A DNA stretch of 64,000 nt from Akkermansia muciniphila (GCA_945883815.1 CAMCYJ010000004.1:1-64000); one strand, 5' to 3'; numbered from the stretch's first letter, positions 10,722-19,551 are shown. The notes: generated by a model from the letters alone, not told the origin. Numbers and translations: made by a program.

Positions 10722-10766
10722 GTCGTCTGTGGGATTATTCGACTGTGGGAAAGTTGGGAATGATCG

Positions 10767-11159
10767 TTAAAAGCTGTTCTCGAGAGCGGCCAACCGTGTC
10801 TTCACGGTGCCATCAAACACATCGCTACCAATCTGGATGCGGAGCCCACCGATCAGGGAAGGATCCACGAAGAACTGGAAATCAAGACCCGCCCCATACT
10901 TCTGGGTCAGGCTGGCCTTGAGGGTGGCCATCTGGGATTCGGAGGTCGGCACCGCGTTCTCAATGCGGACCGTACGGCCCTGGATATCGAGCTCCACCAA
11001 CCGTTGGAAATGGGTCAGGGCGGCCAGATAATTGCGCGGTTTGCTGGCCAACACCTGCGTCACCGTCTGGCGGACGCGGGTCTCGTTCAGCACACCATCA
11101 CGCCTGCAGGCCAAGAAAAGCTCCTTGGCGTCGCGACGGGCTTGTTTTCCGATCTTCAT
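10767..11159 (-). CDS. atpH: F-type ATP synthase delta subunit (short form)
   Basis: 130 residues, against about 175-185 for typical delta. The recognisable parts are RRDAKELFLACR at the start, the NYLAALTHFQRLVELD region, and the C-terminal b-binding part (FFVDPSLIGGLRIQIGSDVFDGTVKTRLAALENSF). About 45 residues appear to be missing from the N-terminal helical domain that caps F1. No frameshift is evident, so this seems a genuine compact version. Delta is part of the peripheral stalk; position between atpF and atpA supports the call. Confidence 0.88.
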   Translation of the reverse strand: MKIGKQARRDAKELFLACRRDGVLNETRVRQTVTQVLASKPRNYLAALTHFQRLVELDIQGRTVRIENAVPTSESQMATLKASLTQKYGAGLDFQFFVDPSLIGGLRIQIGSDVFDGTVKTRLAALENSF

Positions 11160-11197
11160 CCTGAGGGGAGTGTCTAGGAGTGATTCCGATATGCGGC

Positions 11198-11761
11198 TCA
11201 GGCAGCGAACTGCTGCTGGGTCTCTTGGGCCAGCCGTTGACGATCCTCGGCGGTGAGGATCTTGCCGGTGACCTGCACGCTGGCGGCCACCACCAACCGG
11301 CCGACTTCCTTGCGCAGCTCAGAGCGCATGCGGGCCAGTTCGGCTTCATTGGCCTGTTTGGCCTTCGCAATGATGTCGGCAGCCGTGGCAATGGCGCGTT
11401 GGGTTTCGGCCTCACCGATCTTGGCGGCGGCAGCACGAGCCTCCTCGATGATCTTGGAGGCTTGGGCACCCGCCTCGGCCAGAACGCGCTTGCGATCCTC
11501 ATCGGCCTTGGCCAGATCAGCCTTCATCTTCTCGGCGGCGGCCAAGCTGTCGGCAATCTTCTTCTGGCGCTCGTCCAACAACGCCAGGAGTGGCTTGAAG
11601 GCAAAACGTTGGAGGAGGAAGGCAACGACGAAAAAGCCGATGAATTGGGAGATGAAGAGTTGGGTGTTGAAACCAAACTTCTCACCCACTTCGGTGGCTG
11701 TGTGCTTGAGACCGTCGACAACGCCACCCTCGGTGGCGGCTAGGAGGAAACCCGAATACAT
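11198..11761 (-). CDS. atpF: F-type ATP synthase b subunit
   Basis: 187 residues, peripheral stalk. A single membrane helix (FISQFIGFFVVAFLLQRFAF, about 38-57) precedes a long Ala/Glu/Lys-rich coiled coil to the C-terminus. Only one b-type gene is present, so this should act as a homodimer. Lies between atpE and atpH. Confidence 0.95.
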   Translation of the reverse strand: MYSGFLLAATEGGVVDGLKHTATEVGEKFGFNTQLFISQFIGFFVVAFLLQRFAFKPLLALLDERQKKIADSLAAAEKMKADLAKADEDRKRVLAEAGAQASKIIEEARAAAAKIGEAETQRAIATAADIIAKAKQANEAELARMRSELRKEVGRLVVAASVQVTGKILTAEDRQRLAQETQQQFAA

Positions 11762-11808
11762 ACGCAGGAAAAGGGGAACACGGGACCGTTTTCACGGCCC
11801 CGTGAGGG

Positions 11809-11997
11809 TTACTTGCCCATCAGGATGGTGATGATGAGGGCGCCTTCCGCGAGCGCGGCGCTGAGCAGCGCCTGCACGAGGATCTTGCCAGAAGCACCCG
11901 GATTGCGACCGACGGCCTCTGCGGCTTTGTAGCCGATGAGTCCGAGGGCGATCGTGCCGCCCAAGGCGGCGCCGGCGATGGCGATGTTTCCGTTCAT
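11809..11997 (-). CDS. atpE: F-type ATP synthase c subunit (very short)
   Basis: 62 residues with two membrane helices and a polar loop (VGRNPGASGKI). The ion-carrying carboxylate is Glu51 in ALAEGALIITIL. Typical c subunits are 70-90 residues, so both hairpin ends are short. The residues expected for a sodium-type site are not obvious (no Gln in helix 1, Gly after Glu), so proton coupling is more likely, but this is inference. 47 bp upstream of atpF. Confidence 0.93.
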   Translation of the reverse strand: MNGNIAIAGAALGGTIALGLIGYKAAEAVGRNPGASGKILVQALLSAALAEGALIITILMGK

Positions 11998-12084
11998 GTT
12001 ATCTTATGTTGGTGTTTCACGGCCGCCCCCGCAGATCATGCCACGGTCCGGCGGTCGAAATCAGTTTCAGGGTTCAGCCGAAAA

Positions 12085-13017
12085 TCAGTGTTGGCCGCCT
12101 TCCTCGGTGTGCTCCTCCGAATGAGTGCACATCAACGAGGTGAAGACAGCGGTCAAGAGAGTGAAGACCAGAGCCTGAATCAGGCCGACCATCAATTCCA
12201 GACCATAGAAGGGCAGCGCAACCAGCCAACCGAAGATCGGTCCTCCCAGGTTGAGCATGGTTTCCAGCAGGGATTCCCCGGCGTAGATGTTTCCGAAAAG
12301 ACGGAAGGTGAGTGAAATCGGTCGGATCATGATGGAAATGACCTCGAGGAACCCGACAAGGAAGAACATCACCAAGAGCAGGACCTTGAGGATGCCCTTG
12401 TCTTCGCCGTGATAAACAAAGATGTGGGAGAGGAAGCCGCCCACTCCGTTGGCCTTGATCGACCAATACAACCAGCACAGGAAGAAACCCACCGCCAAGG
12501 CGAAGGTCATGTTGAGATCGGCATCAGCACCCCGCAAAAGCGGGCGCGAGATATGGTGCAAAGCCCCATTGGCATCTGGATGTCCGAACCCGATGGAACC
12601 AACGCCGGGCAACAAGCCGAACCAGTTGGCCGACATAATGAAGATGAAAACCGAGGCGAAGAACCAGAAGGTCTCGCGAGCCAATTTCGGCCCCAGGATG
12701 CCGCCCAAGAAGTCTCGGAGAGACTCGACGATCCATTCGGCCATGTTCTGGAGCCCTTGGGGAACCATTTGGACGTTACGGGTGGCCAATTGGGCGAAAG
12801 TGATGAGGCCGAGCGATACCAAGGCCATGACCAACATGGAATTGGTCATCTTGAACCATCCGAGGTCCACCAAGACCGGAGCGGCCAAGGGCAGGCCTTC
12901 TTCGGCATGAGCCGCGCCGTGTGCAACCGAGTGGGCAGCGCCGGGGTCGGCAGCTACAGCCACAAGGCCGGTTCCAAGCAGGACGGCCAAGGCAGTGAAG
13001 AAACTGGGCAAACGCAT
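12085..13017 (-). CDS. atpB: F-type ATP synthase a subunit
   Basis: 310 residues from the ATG at 13017; the ORF track extends further but upstream codons are not family-like. The chosen start gives a signal-like N-terminus (MRLPSFFTALAVLLGTGLVAVAA) followed by a His/Ala-rich periplasmic segment. Several membrane helices follow, including the stator-Arg helix RPISLTFRLFGNIYAGE, whose Arg faces Glu51 of the c ring, and the final GLIQALVFTLLTAVF helix. First gene of the operon; no atpI precedes it. A CRP-like palindrome lies 90 bp upstream of this start. Confidence 0.95.
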   Translation of the reverse strand: MRLPSFFTALAVLLGTGLVAVAADPGAAHSVAHGAAHAEEGLPLAAPVLVDLGWFKMTNSMLVMALVSLGLITFAQLATRNVQMVPQGLQNMAEWIVESLRDFLGGILGPKLARETFWFFASVFIFIMSANWFGLLPGVGSIGFGHPDANGALHHISRPLLRGADADLNMTFALAVGFFLCWLYWSIKANGVGGFLSHIFVYHGEDKGILKVLLLVMFFLVGFLEVISIMIRPISLTFRLFGNIYAGESLLETMLNLGGPIFGWLVALPFYGLELMVGLIQALVFTLLTAVFTSLMCTHSEEHTEEGGQH

Positions 13018-13106
13018 GAGAACAGGTCCAATGTCAGCAGGCCCCGGGGGCGCAATAGCGCCCAGCCGAAGGTAGAACCGACGAAAGATGGGAGGAAGTT
13101 GGGGGA

Positions 13107-13124
13107 TTGTGAAAACTTTCACAA
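13107..13124. promoter_or_regulatory. Candidate CRP/FNR-family operator upstream of atpB
   Basis: TTGTGAAAACTTTCACAA is an 18-bp palindrome apart from its two central bases. It contains TGTGA-N6-TCACA, the exact consensus recognised by E. coli CRP and its relatives. It lies 90 bp before the atpB start, in the only sizeable gap ahead of the ATP synthase operon. No crp gene is in the window. Confidence 0.5.
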
Positions 13125-13183
13125 GAGCTATTTCACCGGCATTACGGTGCAAACGGATCTGCCGGAAAATTTCTGCCTCGGGT

Positions 13184-13849
13184 CTATGCTTTCAAGAGAC
13201 CCCGTAGCCACATCCAGGACTGCTCAGCGGCGAAGAAAAGCACCCATGTCACGAGAGCAAAGTAGACCAAGGTGACCACCAGACTCAACAGGGCGAGCAG
13301 GTACATGGCACCGTCCCGTTGAAGGCGACCCGCACAGACGAAGAAGATGATGAGTGCCGGGAGCGAATTCTGAAGCGGAACCACCAGGAACGGAACAGCC
13401 ACCAACAGGCCACCCAGGAGGATCATCCAAGCCGCACCGCGGCGACCCACGGCCTCGACGAGCCAAACCATGCGTTCAGTCCGGCTCACCCGACCCAGGA
13501 TCCGGAGCAACCAGCAACCAAAACCGGAAAAGGCATTCCACGTGGCAGCACCGGGTCGGGTGGACCGGATTCGCATCGGCAGCCACACCGACTCATCCCC
13601 GCGGATCAATCGCCAGCCCATCCCGGCAAAGGCCAATCCGCCGAAAGTCGCCATGGGCCCGGTGGGCAGCGGTTGGATGAAGGGCAGAGTGAGGATCAGC
13701 GCCATGAGCCAGGCGTTCCCGTCACCCATTTGGTCCAGGAACTCTCCGATGGTCTGCCCGCCGGTGCGCGCGGTGCGGGCAGAAGTGCTCAGGGCGCGGA
13801 TGAAGTCCGCCGCGGAGGCGTTTCGCGAGGGTTGATGAGGGAGGGGCAT
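13184..13849 (-). CDS. Exopolysaccharide synthesis ExoD-like membrane protein
   Basis: 221 residues with four to five hydrophobic segments. The N-terminal part (TIGEFLDQMGDGNAWLMALILTLP, then IQPLPTGPMATFGGLAFAGMG) matches the ExoD family, whose first repeat has the form lAlP.l.PvP.gpl. The C-terminal half carries LLGGLLVAVPFLVVPLQNSLPAL, the second, similar repeat. ExoD affects exopolysaccharide production in rhizobia; the molecular role is not known. It stands 166 bp upstream of atpB with the same orientation and may not share its promoter. Confidence 0.8.
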   Translation of the reverse strand: MPLPHQPSRNASAADFIRALSTSARTARTGGQTIGEFLDQMGDGNAWLMALILTLPFIQPLPTGPMATFGGLAFAGMGWRLIRGDESVWLPMRIRSTRPGAATWNAFSGFGCWLLRILGRVSRTERMVWLVEAVGRRGAAWMILLGGLLVAVPFLVVPLQNSLPALIIFFVCAGRLQRDGAMYLLALLSLVVTLVYFALVTWVLFFAAEQSWMWLRGLLKA

Positions 13850-13867
13850 CCGAAGGGCTCTCTGACC

Positions 13868-14314
13868 TCAAGGCAGGAGCCGCGAAACCAAGGCGCTGAC
13901 GGACTTGCCGTCGGCGCGGCCATCGATCTTGGCCTGGGCCGCCTTCATGACGGCTCCCATGTCCTTCTTGGACGTAGCACCGATTTCGGTGATGACCCCA
14001 CGAACGAGGCTCTCCAACTCTTCGGCGGACAACGCCTTGGGCAAGAAGTCGGACAACACTTCCAACTCTGCTTTTTCGTTGGCCGCCATTTCTGCGCGAC
14101 CTCCTTTTTCGAATTCATCCATCGCGTCACGCCGTTTCTTGGCCTCACGTTGGATGACCGCCATCACATCCGCGTCAGGAAGCGTCTCGGTTTTCTTCTC
14201 GATTTGGGCATAGCCCAGAGCCGCCTTGAGCATCCGGAGAGTGCCCGTTCGCACGGTCTGGCGAGCCAGCATGGAAGATTTGAGTTCGTCGGTGACGCGT
14301 TGTTGGAGGCTCAT
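13868..14314 (-). CDS. GatB/YqeY domain-containing protein
   Basis: 148 residues. Starts MSLQQRVTDELKSSMLARQTVRTGTLRMLKAAL and contains DADVMAVIQREAKKRRDAMDEFEKGGR and GVITEIGATSKKDMGAVMKAAQAK, the full YqeY pattern. The fold is shared with the tRNA-binding tail of GatB amidotransferase, and the function of the stand-alone form is uncertain. Overlaps the UVR-motif gene upstream by 4 bp (ATGA), so the two are coupled. Confidence 0.92.
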   Translation of the reverse strand: MSLQQRVTDELKSSMLARQTVRTGTLRMLKAALGYAQIEKKTETLPDADVMAVIQREAKKRRDAMDEFEKGGRAEMAANEKAELEVLSDFLPKALSAEELESLVRGVITEIGATSKKDMGAVMKAAQAKIDGRADGKSVSALVSRLLP

Positions 14315-15072
14315 GTTTCGGAAGCTTGGAGTTTGCGGAGTTGATCGCGGACTTCGGCAGCGGTCTCGTAGTCTTCGATCCGAATAGCCTCGGCAAGAGC
14401 GAAGCGAAGGCGTTCGATCTCATTTTGCGGCGGCTTGCGACGGATTTCGTCGAGCCATCCACGCAAGGAGAGAATCTCGCCGCTCTGTTCGATGAGTTCT
14501 TCGCGCTCGTGGTCCCGATAGAACTCGGCCAATTCGGTGATGCCGGCCTCGATGGCGAGAAGGGCGGCGTCTCGATCGCTCTCTCCGAGACAGGCCTCGC
14601 CGCGGGCGCGCGTGCGCATCATCGTGAGCTGGGGTGTGAATTGAACCACACTCCAAGAAAGGTCGTCGGATTCAGCAAACCGGTCCACGAAGCTGAAGAC
14701 TTCCAGGTTTCTGGCGCAGTCGCGCTCGACGGCCTCGTAGTCCTTGAGCTGGAAGAAGCAAATGTACCGGTGGTGATACTGGATGGATTCTTGCTGGAGA
14801 CGGCCGCATTCCTCGGAACCCAAGGAAAAATCAGGATTCTCGCCGTCGGCACTGGTCGGAGCCTGTTCAGAACGCTTCCGGTAGAAGTGGAACCAAGACT
14901 CATGCCCCATGGGCTTCTTGCCATCCGGACGCCCCAGCACATTCATCTGGAGAATCCCCAGATCGACGCGCAGCTGGATTTTCTCACCGTCCTTGCCCTG
15001 AAAGCGGCGCGCCACCACCTGACCGGGCTTGTAATCCCAGTCCTGCAGCATCTCAGTGAGGTCGAACGTCAT
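14311..15072 (-). CDS. UvrB/UvrC-motif-containing protein
   Basis: 253 residues, soluble. The C-terminus (ERLRFALAEAIRIEDYETAA, then EVRDQLRKL, about 221-249) is a clear UVR coiled-coil motif as in UvrB, UvrC and McsA. The first 200 residues, starting TFDLTEMLQDWDYKPGQVVARRFQGKDG, have no domain I can name; I recall similar proteins in Verrucomicrobia only as conserved hypotheticals. No nuclease or helicase motifs, so a repair role is not implied. Coupled to the yqeY-like gene. Confidence 0.8.
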   Translation of the reverse strand: MTFDLTEMLQDWDYKPGQVVARRFQGKDGEKIQLRVDLGILQMNVLGRPDGKKPMGHESWFHFYRKRSEQAPTSADGENPDFSLGSEECGRLQQESIQYHHRYICFFQLKDYEAVERDCARNLEVFSFVDRFAESDDLSWSVVQFTPQLTMMRTRARGEACLGESDRDAALLAIEAGITELAEFYRDHEREELIEQSGEILSLRGWLDEIRRKPPQNEIERLRFALAEAIRIEDYETAAEVRDQLRKLQASET

Positions 15073-15152
15073 CGGTCTGCCAATATGGAAACTTTTCCGA
15101 CAGCGTCAACGCACAGGGCCGATGAGTTATCCCCACCGTCGCGCTCCATCGA

Positions 15153-16604
15153 CTAGGCCAGGATGCCTCGGATCACCTCTCCGTGGACGTCGGTGAGACG
15201 GAAATCACGCCCTTGGAATCGGTAGGTGAGCTTGTGATGGTCCACTCCGAAGAGGTGCAGGAGGGTGGCATGCAAGTCATGCACGTGGACCTTGTTTTCA
15301 ACGGCGTAGAAACCGAAATCGTCCGTCCCGCCATAGACGGTCCCGGGCTTGATGCCCCCGCCTGCCATCCAAATGGTGTACCCATGCGGATGGTGATCCC
15401 GGCCGATCTGGTCGGGCTTCAGGGCTCCTTGCATCATCGGAGTCCGGCCAAATTCCCCGCCCCAAAGAACCAAGGTCTCGTCGAGAAGACCACGCTCCTT
15501 GAGATCCTTGATGAGGGCAACCGAAGGCTGATCGGTTTCGGCGCAACGCTTCTTGAGATCGAACACCAGATTGCCATCAGGCCCACCATGGTGGTCCCAG
15601 CCACGGTGATAGAGTTGAACGAAGCGGACGCCGCGCTCGACCAATCGACGCGCCAAGAGGCAATTGTTGGCGAAGGAAGCGCGACCCGGGGTGGTGCCAT
15701 AGGCCTCATGGATGCGGGGCTTCTCACCGGAAATATCCATGACCTCGGGCACGCTGGTCTGCATGCGGTAGGCCAATTCGTAGGAGGCGATGCGGGTCTG
15801 AATCTCCGGATCTTGCAGTATATCGTAACGCTCCTGGTTGAGGTCCCGGAGGACATCCAGCGTTTGGCGCCGCCGTTTGCGATCCATGCCCGGCGGATTG
15901 CCGACGTAGAGCACCGGATCGCCCTGCGAACGCAACGTGACCCCCTGATGCACCGTCGGCAGGAAGCCGCTGCCCCAGGCCGCATTGGTCAGAGGCTGAC
16001 CCACACCGGTCATCATCACCACGAAGGCAGGCAGGTCTTTGTTTTCGCTACCGAGCCCATAACTGAACCAAGAACCCATGCCCGGCCGACCAGCGAGCTG
16101 AGCCCCGGTGTTCATGAACAGGGTCGCCGGGTCATGGTTGAAGGCCTCGGAGTAGAAGCCCTTCACGAAACAGACATCATCGGCAATAGAACCCAACTGG
16201 GGCAGGAGTTCACTGATCCAGGCTCCAGATTTGCCATGTCGGGCAAACTGATAGGGAGAGGCCAGTAATTTGGACTCCTTGCCGATCTGGGCCAGGCGGA
16301 TGTTCTTCACCAGTTCCTCCGGTACCCGCTGGCCGTCGCGCTTGGTGAGCTCCGGCTTGGGATCGAAGAGATCCAGGTGCGAGGGGCCGCCCGACTGGAA
16401 GAGATAAATGATGTTCTTGGCCTTGGGAGCGAAATGCGGGGCCTTGAGAAAGGGGCCGGATTCCGCAGTGCCCGCCCGCAGTGACGGATTGAGCAAGCTG
16501 CTCAAGGCCAAGGCTCCCATGCCTGTCCCACAGTGCTGGAGAAAGCGCCGCCGTGTGGAGGCCTTGAGGGATTCCAAGATCGGGGTCGGCAACTGCGGGT
16601 GCAT
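15153..16604 (-). CDS. DUF1501 domain-containing exported protein
   Basis: 483 residues. The N-terminus has a twin-arginine signal (STRRRFLQHCGTGMGALALSSLL). The rest follows the DUF1501 pattern: NIIYLFQSGGPSHLDLFDPKP, GSWFSYGLGSENKDLPAFVVM, LLARRLVERGVRFVQLYHRGWDHH, LVLWGGEFGRTPMMQG and DHHPHGYTIWMAGGGIKPG. The fold belongs to the alkaline phosphatase/sulfatase superfamily. In planctomycetes and verrucomicrobia these genes are usually paired with a DUF1549/DUF1553 cytochrome gene, but here none is adjacent. Substrate unknown; periplasmic by its signal. Confidence 0.93.
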   Translation of the reverse strand: MHPQLPTPILESLKASTRRRFLQHCGTGMGALALSSLLNPSLRAGTAESGPFLKAPHFAPKAKNIIYLFQSGGPSHLDLFDPKPELTKRDGQRVPEELVKNIRLAQIGKESKLLASPYQFARHGKSGAWISELLPQLGSIADDVCFVKGFYSEAFNHDPATLFMNTGAQLAGRPGMGSWFSYGLGSENKDLPAFVVMMTGVGQPLTNAAWGSGFLPTVHQGVTLRSQGDPVLYVGNPPGMDRKRRRQTLDVLRDLNQERYDILQDPEIQTRIASYELAYRMQTSVPEVMDISGEKPRIHEAYGTTPGRASFANNCLLARRLVERGVRFVQLYHRGWDHHGGPDGNLVFDLKKRCAETDQPSVALIKDLKERGLLDETLVLWGGEFGRTPMMQGALKPDQIGRDHHPHGYTIWMAGGGIKPGTVYGGTDDFGFYAVENKVHVHDLHATLLHLFGVDHHKLTYRFQGRDFRLTDVHGEVIRGILA

Positions 16605-16715
16605 GGAAAGAATCTGCGTCCCGAATCCTTCCCGATCAAGCCCTGCTCACACGACCGCGGTCATGGTCTTTCAGCCAAGAGATTGTCTGCGAGCCGGGTA
16701 AGGTTTTGGTTCACG

Positions 16716-16752
16716 AAAAAAGGAGCAGAACCGAAATCGGCCTGCCCCTTTT
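16716..16752 (-). terminator. Intrinsic terminator of apgM
   Basis: On the minus strand AAAAGGGGCAG pairs with CTGCTCCTTTT over 11 bp with one mismatch, followed by a T-run (CTCCTTTTTT). About 40 bp after the apgM stop codon. Confidence 0.8.
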
Positions 16753-16793
16753 CTCGTTGGCTCGCTGTGGCGAGTCTCTAGACCACCCCCGGA

Positions 16794-18023
16794 TCAGGCG
16801 CCGTACTTGTCGAACATGCGGGCATTGGCCTGCATCAGACGCATAAGATACTTGGCCTCGAAGATGCCCAGCGATCCGGAATTGGCTCCGGTCTCGGTGA
16901 AGCGAGCCAGCTTATCGCTGCCGCTGATTTCCGAGTGGATGAGCACCGGCTGCGGGTGCCACGAGTGACCCTTCACCGCCACCGGCGTGGAATGGTCGCC
17001 GGTGATGGCCAGCACATCGGGCTTCTTGGCCAAGAGGATGGGCAAGGCGGCATCGAAGTCTTCGATGGCCTTGACCTTGGCGGCGAAATCGCCGTCCTCA
17101 CCGGCCTTGTCGGTGTACTTGTAGTGGATGAAGAAGAAGTCGTACTGGTCGTATTCCTTCACGTATCGCTCAAACTGCTGGGCGATGGTCTCCGGACCTT
17201 CGATCTTCACCATCCCGACCAACTGGCTGAGGCCTTTGTACATGGGGTACACCGCGATGGCGGCGGCCTTCAAACCGTAGCGTTGCTCGAAGGTGGGGAT
17301 GTCGGGCTGATGGGCCACGCCGCGCATGAGGAATCCGTTGGCGGTCTTCTCACCAGCCAGGAGCGGGAGGGCCACTTTGTAGAAGTCGGCGATGAGCTTG
17401 GCGACCTTCTTCTGGCCGGCATTCTCAGGATCCACCGGCTTGGCTTCGGCGATGGGCAGTCCCTCGCGGTTGGGATCGGTGTCGGTGAGCGGGCCTTCCA
17501 AACCCTTGCCCCGAAACACCACAACAAAGCGATGCTCCTTACCCGGATAAATGTGCACTTCGGTCGCACCGATCTTCTGGATCTTGGCGGAGAGGATTGC
17601 GCACAGACGCTCGCAGACCTCGGTGGCGATGCGGCCTGCTCGACGATCCGTGACGATCCCCTTGGGATTGAGGGTGCAGAAATTGGCACGCGCCGCCACG
17701 TCACCATTCTTGAGCTCAATGCCCAGACCCAGCGTCTCGATCACACCGCGGCCCACCTCCCACTCAATCGGGTCATATCCGAAGAGGGCCAAGTGTCCTG
17801 GGCCAGAGCCCGGAGTAATGCCCGGGGCCACTGGGATCATTCGTCCCTGGGCGCAACCCGATTGGGTGAGGGCATCGAGGTTGGGGGTCTTCGCGGCCTC
17901 CAAGGGCGTCATCCAATTCTGGGAACGTGTGGCCAGATCTCCCAGGCCATCGAGAACGATGAGGGCCATTTTGGCCCCGGTCTTGACCTGAAGTTTCGCG
18001 TAAACGGAATCGAGTTTGCTCAT
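16794..18023 (-). CDS. apgM: Cofactor-independent phosphoglycerate mutase, archaeal type
   Basis: 409 residues interconverting 3- and 2-phosphoglycerate in glycolysis/gluconeogenesis. Alkaline-phosphatase-fold metalloenzyme of the ApgM group: ALIVLDGLGDLATRS at the N-terminus, PGSGPGHLALFGYDP (catalytic Ser region), ARANFCTLNPKG, FFFIHYKYTDKAGEDGD and AITGDHSTPVAVKGHSWHPQP near the C-terminus with metal-binding Asp/His. Monocistronic with its own terminator. The form is common in archaea and in several deep bacterial groups. Confidence 0.94.
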   Translation of the reverse strand: MSKLDSVYAKLQVKTGAKMALIVLDGLGDLATRSQNWMTPLEAAKTPNLDALTQSGCAQGRMIPVAPGITPGSGPGHLALFGYDPIEWEVGRGVIETLGLGIELKNGDVAARANFCTLNPKGIVTDRRAGRIATEVCERLCAILSAKIQKIGATEVHIYPGKEHRFVVVFRGKGLEGPLTDTDPNREGLPIAEAKPVDPENAGQKKVAKLIADFYKVALPLLAGEKTANGFLMRGVAHQPDIPTFEQRYGLKAAAIAVYPMYKGLSQLVGMVKIEGPETIAQQFERYVKEYDQYDFFFIHYKYTDKAGEDGDFAAKVKAIEDFDAALPILLAKKPDVLAITGDHSTPVAVKGHSWHPQPVLIHSEISGSDKLARFTETGANSGSLGIFEAKYLMRLMQANARMFDKYGA

Positions 18024-18223
18024 AAATCAAGGGGACGGAGGTCCTCTGAAGAGACCTGTTGCCGAAGATCCCCGCAGACACCGAGACGTACCCTGTTGGC
18101 CGGCCAATATCCCGTCAACTTCGCTTTGGCCACCGCAGCGTGGGATCCCGGAGGAGGGTCGTCGGAGGTCGTCAACACCATGCGATTACCGCGAGGGTCA
18201 CCGCCACGGTCACCGGCAAGGAG

Positions 18224-19525
18224 TCATTTCTTGAAGAAGCTCTTGGACTTCGGGGCCGGGGCCGGGGTCTCGGGCTTGACCGGGACTTTCTCCAGATAAC
18301 GGTTCAGCTCCGCCTCCGTCACCGAGTTGGTGATCATGGAGGCCTGATGCGTCTCCTTGGTCGTCAACTGGGCCAATTGCCCTGGGGCTTGGAGGATGTA
18401 GGGCGTAAGGAAAATGAGCAGTTCGGTCTTGGCGTCGCTCTTGGCGCGGGTCTTGAAGAGATTGCCCAGCACCGGGATGTCTCCCAGGTAAGGCACCTTC
18501 TTCTCGCTCTGAGACTGGTTGTTGGAAATCAAGCCACCAATGACCACCGTCTCGGCATGTGGCGTGACCACCACCGTATCGGCCGAACGCACGTTGATGT
18601 ACGGGGCCGAGACGTCCTCCGACAGGGACTGTCGTTCGGTCGGTGACACCGAAGAAATCTGCGGCTGGACGATCATCTCGACCTGACCGTTGGAACCAAT
18701 GAAAGGCGTGACGTTCAGGATGATGCCCACGTCGTTGTAGGTGACATTGATGATGGGGATGGTGTTGTTGCCGGAGGCCGCATAGGAAACACCACTGGGG
18801 AGGGGCACTTGTTGGCCCACCACGATGCGGGCCAACTGGCCATCACGGGCGATGATGGAAGGGCGAGAGAGGACCTGAGCTTTTCCAGAGGTGGCCACCG
18901 CCCGCAACGTCGCCTGAAATTCGGAGCCAGCGATTTGATACAAACCACCTGCGCCGCCACCCGTGGCCGACGGCGTCAGCGCCGTTCCCATGGATTGACC
19001 CAACCCACTGAAGTTGGTGGTGATGTTGTTGACCCCGGACAGCCCCAGGACCGTGCCACCACTGCTGCTGACATTGTTGCCGATGTTGTTCTTGCCCCAA
19101 GCTCCCTCGACACCCAGCTCCGAGCCATTGTTTCTCTGGACCTCCATGAAGACCACCTTGATGAGGACCTGCGGCTTGGGTGAATCCAGGTTCCGGATGA
19201 CGTTGCTAATTTGCAGGGCCGTCTGCGCATCGGCAATGACCACCAAATTGTGGGTCTGCGGATCTACGGAAATCAGAGCGCTGCCGACGGTGCCGTTGTT
19301 GTTGTAGGCGCCAGAGGTGCCGGTGCCACGATTGCCACCACCGCCGCCACCACCTCCAAAACCGCCACCTCCAAAACCGCCGCCGCCAAATCCACCGCCA
19401 CCACCGCCACCGCGCTGCTGTGCAACGGCGGGCAAGGCGAGGGTCAATCCGAGAGCCACGGCCAGCACCCGAGAGGCCGGTGAAACGGTCAGTAACCGCG
19501 AAAGGAGAGAACCACTGGTTTTCAT
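18224..19525 (-). CDS. gspD: Type II secretion secretin, C-terminal half (split GspD, part 2)
   Basis: 433 residues from the ATG at 19525 (the track start at 19540 is TTG). A cleavable signal (VLAVALGLTLALPAVAQQ) is followed by a Gly-rich stretch, then only the second half of an N3 domain (ALISVDPQTHNLVVIADAQT, ending VIRNLD). The secretin barrel domain begins PQVLIKVVFMEVQ and includes VGQQVPLPSGVSY, NVTPFIGSNGQVEMIVQPQ and VVIGGLISNNQSQSEKKVPYLGDIPVLGNLF. This part forms the outer-membrane gate. It lacks N0, N1 and N2, which are on the adjacent upstream gene. The final 40 residues may be the S-domain equivalent. Confidence 0.9.
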   Translation of the reverse strand: MKTSGSLLSRLLTVSPASRVLAVALGLTLALPAVAQQRGGGGGGGFGGGGFGGGGFGGGGGGGGNRGTGTSGAYNNNGTVGSALISVDPQTHNLVVIADAQTALQISNVIRNLDSPKPQVLIKVVFMEVQRNNGSELGVEGAWGKNNIGNNVSSSGGTVLGLSGVNNITTNFSGLGQSMGTALTPSATGGGAGGLYQIAGSEFQATLRAVATSGKAQVLSRPSIIARDGQLARIVVGQQVPLPSGVSYAASGNNTIPIINVTYNDVGIILNVTPFIGSNGQVEMIVQPQISSVSPTERQSLSEDVSAPYINVRSADTVVVTPHAETVVIGGLISNNQSQSEKKVPYLGDIPVLGNLFKTRAKSDAKTELLIFLTPYILQAPGQLAQLTTKETHQASMITNSVTEAELNRYLEKVPVKPETPAPAPKSKSFFKK

Positions 19526-19551
19526 TTTGGAATCGTTCAAGGTTCTTGAGT

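Noticed and set aside
12409-13275. 288-codon plus-strand ORF
   Set aside because: Shadow of atpB and its leader; composition rich in Gln, Glu and Gly with no family pattern.
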